A stretch of DNA of 17,940 nucleotides from CAWHOW01 sp050013795 (GTDB lineage: Bacteria > Bacteroidota > Bacteroidia > Bacteroidales > CG2-30-32-10): the NCBI GenBank assembly GCA_050013795.1, contig JBEKEO010000047.1, positions 1 to 17,940 of the forward strand. The letters run 5' to 3'. The translations under genes were made by a program, and so were the position numbers. Every line of letters begins with the position of its first letter. The stretch's first letter is position 1. The notes under the pieces were generated by a model. That model worked only from the letters and a program-made list of their open reading frames with translations. It made no database searches and was not told the DNA's origin. Of this stretch, positions 14,715 through 17,940 are shown in pieces.

Positions 14715-15596
14715 ATGTCGCATAAAGCAGGATTTGTAAATATTATCGGGAACCCAAATGTTGGGAAATCTACCTTAATGAATTCTCTTTTAGGAGAGAA
14801 ACTTTCTATCATTACACCTAAAGCACAGACAACAAGACATCGCATTTTAGGAATATTGAACGAAGATGATTACCAGATAGTGTTTTCAGATACTCCCGGC
14901 ATACTCGAACCCCATTACAAGCTTCACGAATCCATGATGAAATTTGTGGAAAGTGCTTTCGAAGATGCCGATCTTTTTATATTGGTTACTGAAGCAGGAG
15001 AAGAATTCAACAATACCGTATTTCTTGAAAGAATTGCCAAACTGAATATTCCTGTTCTTGTTCTGGTAAATAAAATAGATATTTCCAGCCAGGAAGCAGT
15101 GGAAAAATTATTGTCAGAATGGAGCAAATGCATTCCAAATGCTGAAATAATGCCTGTCTCAGCATTATTAAAATTCAACCTTGAAAAAGTATCAGACTGG
15201 ATCATAGCAAATCTCCCTGAAAATCCTCCTTTCTTTTCAAAAGAAGATATTACAGATAAGCCTGAGAAATTCTTTATTGCAGAAATTATACGTGAAAAAA
15301 TATTTCTTAATTATTCACAGGAAATTCCATATTGTACTGAAGTGGAAATTGACACTTTCATTGAAGAGGAAACGATTACCAAGATCCGAGCTATTATTTA
15401 TGTTGCCCGCGATTCGCAGAAAGGAATAATAATCGGGAACAAAGGAGAATCATTAAAGAAAGTTGGAACTCAGGCAAGAAAAGACATAGAGTTATTCTTA
15501 GGCAAAAAGGTTTTCCTTGAAACATTTGTCAAAGTCAGCAAGGACTGGAGAAACAATGAGAACCAGCTAAAGAAATTCGGATACATTTTTAAATAA
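14715..15596 (+). CDS. era: GTPase Era
   Basis: A 293-residue essential GTPase that binds the 3' end of 16S rRNA and helps 30S subunit assembly. The G domain carries G1 GNPNVGKST (12-20), G2 around TTRH (39-42), G3 DTPG (59-62), G4 NKID (119-122) and G5 SAL (149-151). The C-terminal KH RNA-binding domain (about 200-285) has the GxxG signature GNKG (241-244). Length is normal for Era. It is driven by a promoter placed immediately after the terminator of the preceding gene. The second ribosome-assembly GTPase gene, der, follows 48 bp later on the same strand, an arrangement I recall as common in Bacteroidota. Confidence 0.97.
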   Translation: MSHKAGFVNIIGNPNVGKSTLMNSLLGEKLSIITPKAQTTRHRILGILNEDDYQIVFSDTPGILEPHYKLHESMMKFVESAFEDADLFILVTEAGEEFNNTVFLERIAKLNIPVLVLVNKIDISSQEAVEKLLSEWSKCIPNAEIMPVSALLKFNLEKVSDWIIANLPENPPFFSKEDITDKPEKFFIAEIIREKIFLNYSQEIPYCTEVEIDTFIEEETITKIRAIIYVARDSQKGIIIGNKGESLKKVGTQARKDIELFLGKKVFLETFVKVSKDWRNNENQLKKFGYIFK

Positions 15597-15644
15597 TCCA
15601 TTGCAGAGAAACACTAACTTTACAATCTTCTGCAAAAAAATGAT

Positions 15645-16949
15645 ATGATAAATATTGTTGCTATAGTTGGTAGGCCAAATGTTGGAAAATCAACATTGTT
15701 TAACAGGCTTGTGGAAAAACGTCAGGCTATTGTTGACGCTGTAAGCGGCGTTACCCGCGACAGGCATTATGCAAAGGCAGACTGGAACGGCAAAGAGTTT
15801 TCTGTTATTGATACAGGCGGTTATGTAACAGGCTCCGATGATATCTTTGAAGAAGAGATCAGGAAACAGGTTAACCTCGCAATAGATGAATCAACAGTAA
15901 TTCTTTTTATGGTCGATGTCAACGATAGTGTTACTGACATGGATAAAGAAGTTGCCAATTTGCTTCGCAGATCAAAAAAGAAGATTTTTCTTGTAGCTAA
16001 TAAAGTTGATAATAGTAATAAAATACCCGCTTCAGCAGATTTTTACAAATTAGGATTGGGAGAAGTATATTGCATATCTTCTATGAGCGGTTCCGGCACA
16101 GGCGAACTGCTTGATGACATTGTGAAAGAATTGGAAGTTACCACCGAAGATGAAGCGCCAGATCTGCCAAAATTTGCAATTGTAGGAAGGCCTAATGTTG
16201 GTAAATCTTCTCTTATAAATGCATTATTAGACGAACAACGGCATATTGTCACTCCGATTGCAGGGACAACACGTGATTCCATCTATACACACTATAATAA
16301 ATTTGGCCTTGATTTTGTGTTGGTTGATACTGCCGGGTTAAGGAAGAAAACAAAAGTGCATGAAGATATTGAGTTTTATTCTGTAATGCGTTCTGTAAGG
16401 GCAATTGAAAGCAGTGATGTTTGCCTGCTGATGATTGATGCCGTTGATGGATTTGAAGGCCAGGATATGAATATTTTCAGCCTGGCTGAAAAGAACAGGA
16501 AAGGTATTGTAATTCTTGTCAACAAATGGGACCTTATACAAAAGGACACCAATGCGGCAAAGGAATTTGAAAATAAAATAAAAACTCTTATTCAGCCATT
16601 TGCGGATGTGCCCATCATTTTTATTTCAGCTTTGCATAAGCAAAGGATTTTAAAAGCCATTGAAACCGCAAAACAAGTATATGACAACAGGATTAGAAAA
16701 ATTTCTACTTCCAAACTGAACGAAGTATTGCTTCCTTTTGTTAACAATAATCCCCCTCCTGCGATAAAAGGCAAATACATTAAAATTAAATTCATCACCC
16801 AATTACCTACACATGCCCCATCGTTTGCATTTTTCTGCAATCTTCCGCAATATATAAGAGATCCTTATAAAAGATTTATTGAGAAGAAACTCCGAGAAGA
16901 ATTTAATTTTTCGGGAGTCCCAATTCAGATATTTTTCAGACAAAAATAA
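15645..16949 (+). CDS. der: GTPase Der (EngA), double G-domain ribosome assembly factor
   Basis: A 434-residue protein with two tandem GTPase domains and a C-terminal KH-like domain, needed for 50S subunit maturation. Domain 1: GRPNVGKS (9-16), TRDR (37-40), DTGG (56-59), NKVD (119-122). Domain 2: GRPNVGKS (181-188), TTRD (208-211), DTAG (228-231), NKWD (293-296). The KH-like domain occupies about 350-434. An acidic linker (TTEDEAPD) joins the G domains. All motifs are intact. The ATG at 15645 is preceded by an overlapping out-of-frame ATG (15640), which does not extend the frame. The S4-domain gene begins 2 bp after the stop, implying translational coupling. Confidence 0.97.
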   Translation: MINIVAIVGRPNVGKSTLFNRLVEKRQAIVDAVSGVTRDRHYAKADWNGKEFSVIDTGGYVTGSDDIFEEEIRKQVNLAIDESTVILFMVDVNDSVTDMDKEVANLLRRSKKKIFLVANKVDNSNKIPASADFYKLGLGEVYCISSMSGSGTGELLDDIVKELEVTTEDEAPDLPKFAIVGRPNVGKSSLINALLDEQRHIVTPIAGTTRDSIYTHYNKFGLDFVLVDTAGLRKKTKVHEDIEFYSVMRSVRAIESSDVCLLMIDAVDGFEGQDMNIFSLAEKNRKGIVILVNKWDLIQKDTNAAKEFENKIKTLIQPFADVPIIFISALHKQRILKAIETAKQVYDNRIRKISTSKLNEVLLPFVNNNPPPAIKGKYIKIKFITQLPTHAPSFAFFCNLPQYIRDPYKRFIEKKLREEFNFSGVPIQIFFRQK

Positions 16950-16951
16950 GC

Positions 16952-17313
16952 GTGAACGGTCATGTAAGAATTGATAAATGGTTTTGGGCGGTAAGAGTAT
17001 ATAAAACCCGTTCACTTGCAGCAGACGCATGTAAAAACGGCAAAGTAATACTGTGCGATCGTTCAGTAAAACCATCGCATGAAATTAAAATCGGCGATAT
17101 TATCCAAATAAGGTTCGGGCAGATTAACAAAACAATATAAAAGTAACAAGCATTCTTGAGAATCGTGTTTCTGCAAAGTTAGTTTGCAATTATGTTGAAG
17201 ACCTCACTCCCCTTGAAGAATACAAGAAACTGGAAAACAAAAAGGATAGTTTCTTTTTAAAAAAAGAAGTAAAGGAACCGGAAGACCCACCAAAAAAGAC
17301 AGACGGGAAATAG
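16952..17313 (+). pseudogene. S4-domain RNA-binding protein (Hsp15/RqcP-like), frameshifted
   Basis: Family members are small proteins of about 110-135 residues that bind 50S subunits carrying stalled peptidyl-tRNA. The first frame starts at GTG 16952, 2 bp after der, and encodes a whole S4 domain (VRIDKWFWAVRVYKTRSLAA, then VKPSHEIKIGDIIQIRFG) but stops at TAA 17138-17140 after 62 residues. The expected C-terminal half continues in the -1 (= +2) frame from about 17137 to the TAG at 17311-17313: IKVTSILENRVSAKLVCNYV, then EDLTPLEEYKKLENKK and a lysine-rich tail. Removing one AT from ATAT at 17135-17138 restores one 119-residue protein. Either a 2-nt insertion has truncated the gene or the sequence has an error. 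The 62-residue product could still bind RNA. I see no good slippery heptamer for programmed frameshifting. Confidence 0.85.
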
Positions 17314-17637
17314 AAGGCTTTTTCTTGGAAAGCTAACTTTTCAACTATTATTATTGATAAAAATAGATATAATTTCAAAATCTGTCTTTTTTTATATCAT
17401 CTTTTCCCACAAAATTTCTTCCAACAGAACATAAAAATTAAAAGAAAATATTATCATTAATCGATTTAACCCAAAAATATTTGTTAAATCTCTTGACTTT
17501 TGAAAAATAAAACCGTATCTTAGTATCGAAATTGATCGAGTAGAAAAAAAAGAATATTTTTTACAAATAAATCAAAATACAAAAACTTTAATACGCTTCA
17601 AAAAATGGATTGAAAAGAAAGAAAGGGAGGGTAGAAA
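17314..17637 (+). promoter_or_regulatory. Intergenic leader with a promoter for the surface protein gene
   Basis: 324 very AT-rich bases with no open frame or RNA gene that I can see. TTG (17493-17495), 20-bp spacer and TATCTTAG (17516-17523, one mismatch to TAnnTTTG) make a likely promoter, leaving a leader of about 108 nt. An unusual Shine-Dalgarno-like AAAGGGAGGG lies about 8 bp before the ATG at 17638. No strong terminator of the upstream gene is visible. Confidence 0.5.
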
Positions 17638-17940
17638 ATGGGAAAAACAACTTACATATTAAAAAAAGCAACTGATAACTGCATCCTTTTCATTATCCCG
17701 TTTCTTTTTTGCGCTATAAACGTTATGGCAGAAGGGACAAAAGAGTTCAGGCCTGATTCCACAAAATTCGGAAATCTGCAGATAAATGATTTGGGAAGGC
17801 CATTTGCATTAGAATCAAATACCAATCCTTTTCATCGCCTTTATATACACATCAGTGATTATACTCATGAAAAGATTTACTTAGGATTTAAACATATCCA
17901 AACCGGATCCGAAACTGCCACTTTCAGAATTGTCAATCCC
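17638..17940 (+). CDS. N-terminus of a probable large secreted surface protein (partial)
   Basis: The first 101 residues are visible; the gene runs off the window. Basic start MGKTTYILKKATDNC, then a hydrophobic core ILFIIPFLFCAINV and MAEG, a Sec signal peptide with cleavage probably after the Ala near residue 36. The mature start (TKEFRPDST) is followed by a beta-rich domain with the phrases RLYIHISDYTHEKIYLGFKH and TGSETATFRIVNP. I recall this kind of opening in long Bacteroidota surface proteins that carry gliding-motility or T9SS C-terminal domains, but the C-terminus is not in view, so this is an inference. The Shine-Dalgarno-like sequence before the ATG is rare in this phylum. Confidence 0.7.
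   Translation, partial: MGKTTYILKKATDNCILFIIPFLFCAINVMAEGTKEFRPDSTKFGNLQINDLGRPFALESNTNPFHRLYIHISDYTHEKIYLGFKHIQTGSETATFRIVNP

Noticed and set aside
17126..17140. Programmed -1 frameshifting in the S4-domain gene
   Set aside because: No X XXY YYZ slippery heptamer is in phase before the TAA and no clear downstream stem; a 2-nt insertion explains the break more simply.

Overview
The window looks like chromosomal DNA of an uncultured member of the Bacteroidota. The evidence is a type IX secretion (T9SS) C-terminal sorting domain on the secreted sialidase-like protein, recurring TTG-N19/20-TAnnTTTG promoters (the Bacteroidota consensus), almost no Shine-Dalgarno sequences, an initiator tRNA gene without an encoded CCA end, and the era-der pairing. 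I cannot name a genus from sequence alone.

Layout. 1-465 (-): 5' part of a patatin-like phospholipase. 614-3901 (+): an OPT-family oligopeptide transporter and peptidase T, a plausible peptide-import and peptide-cleavage pair. 3905-5461 (-): secreted BNR/Asp-box beta-propeller protein with a T9SS tail, convergent with pepT. 5554-6063 (-): an Imm63-like immunity protein with no toxin beside it. 6064-6718: non-coding, holding a ten-copy 21-bp tandem repeat and the terminator of the next gene. 6719-10701 (-): an S9 prolyl-oligopeptidase lipoprotein, a PAS-class III nucleotide cyclase, a GNAT acetyltransferase and a 64-residue unknown.

10837-11365: initiator tRNA with its own promoter and terminator, a tiny GIY-YIG nuclease gene, then a broken partial copy of the same tRNA carrying two GC-rich palindromes. 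This is the most unusual structure in the window. 11497-14628 (+): a receiver-PAS-LuxR regulator, a secreted PD40 propeller protein, a 71-residue unknown and a second receiver-PAS protein. The second regulator is a paralogue of the first that has lost the DNA-binding domain and the phosphorylatable aspartate.

14715-17313 (+): the ribosome-assembly GTPases Era and Der, then an S4-domain RNA-binding gene (Hsp15/RqcP-like) broken by a frameshift, apparently a 2-nt AT insertion. 17638-17940 (+): start of a probable large secreted surface protein that runs out of the window.

Functionally the region mixes housekeeping (era, der, initiator tRNA, peptide use), exported hydrolases and surface proteins, and a signalling cluster. 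The best candidates for something undescribed are the tRNA/GIY-YIG/palindrome locus, the degenerate receiver paralogue, and the cyclase that lacks its transition-state arginine.
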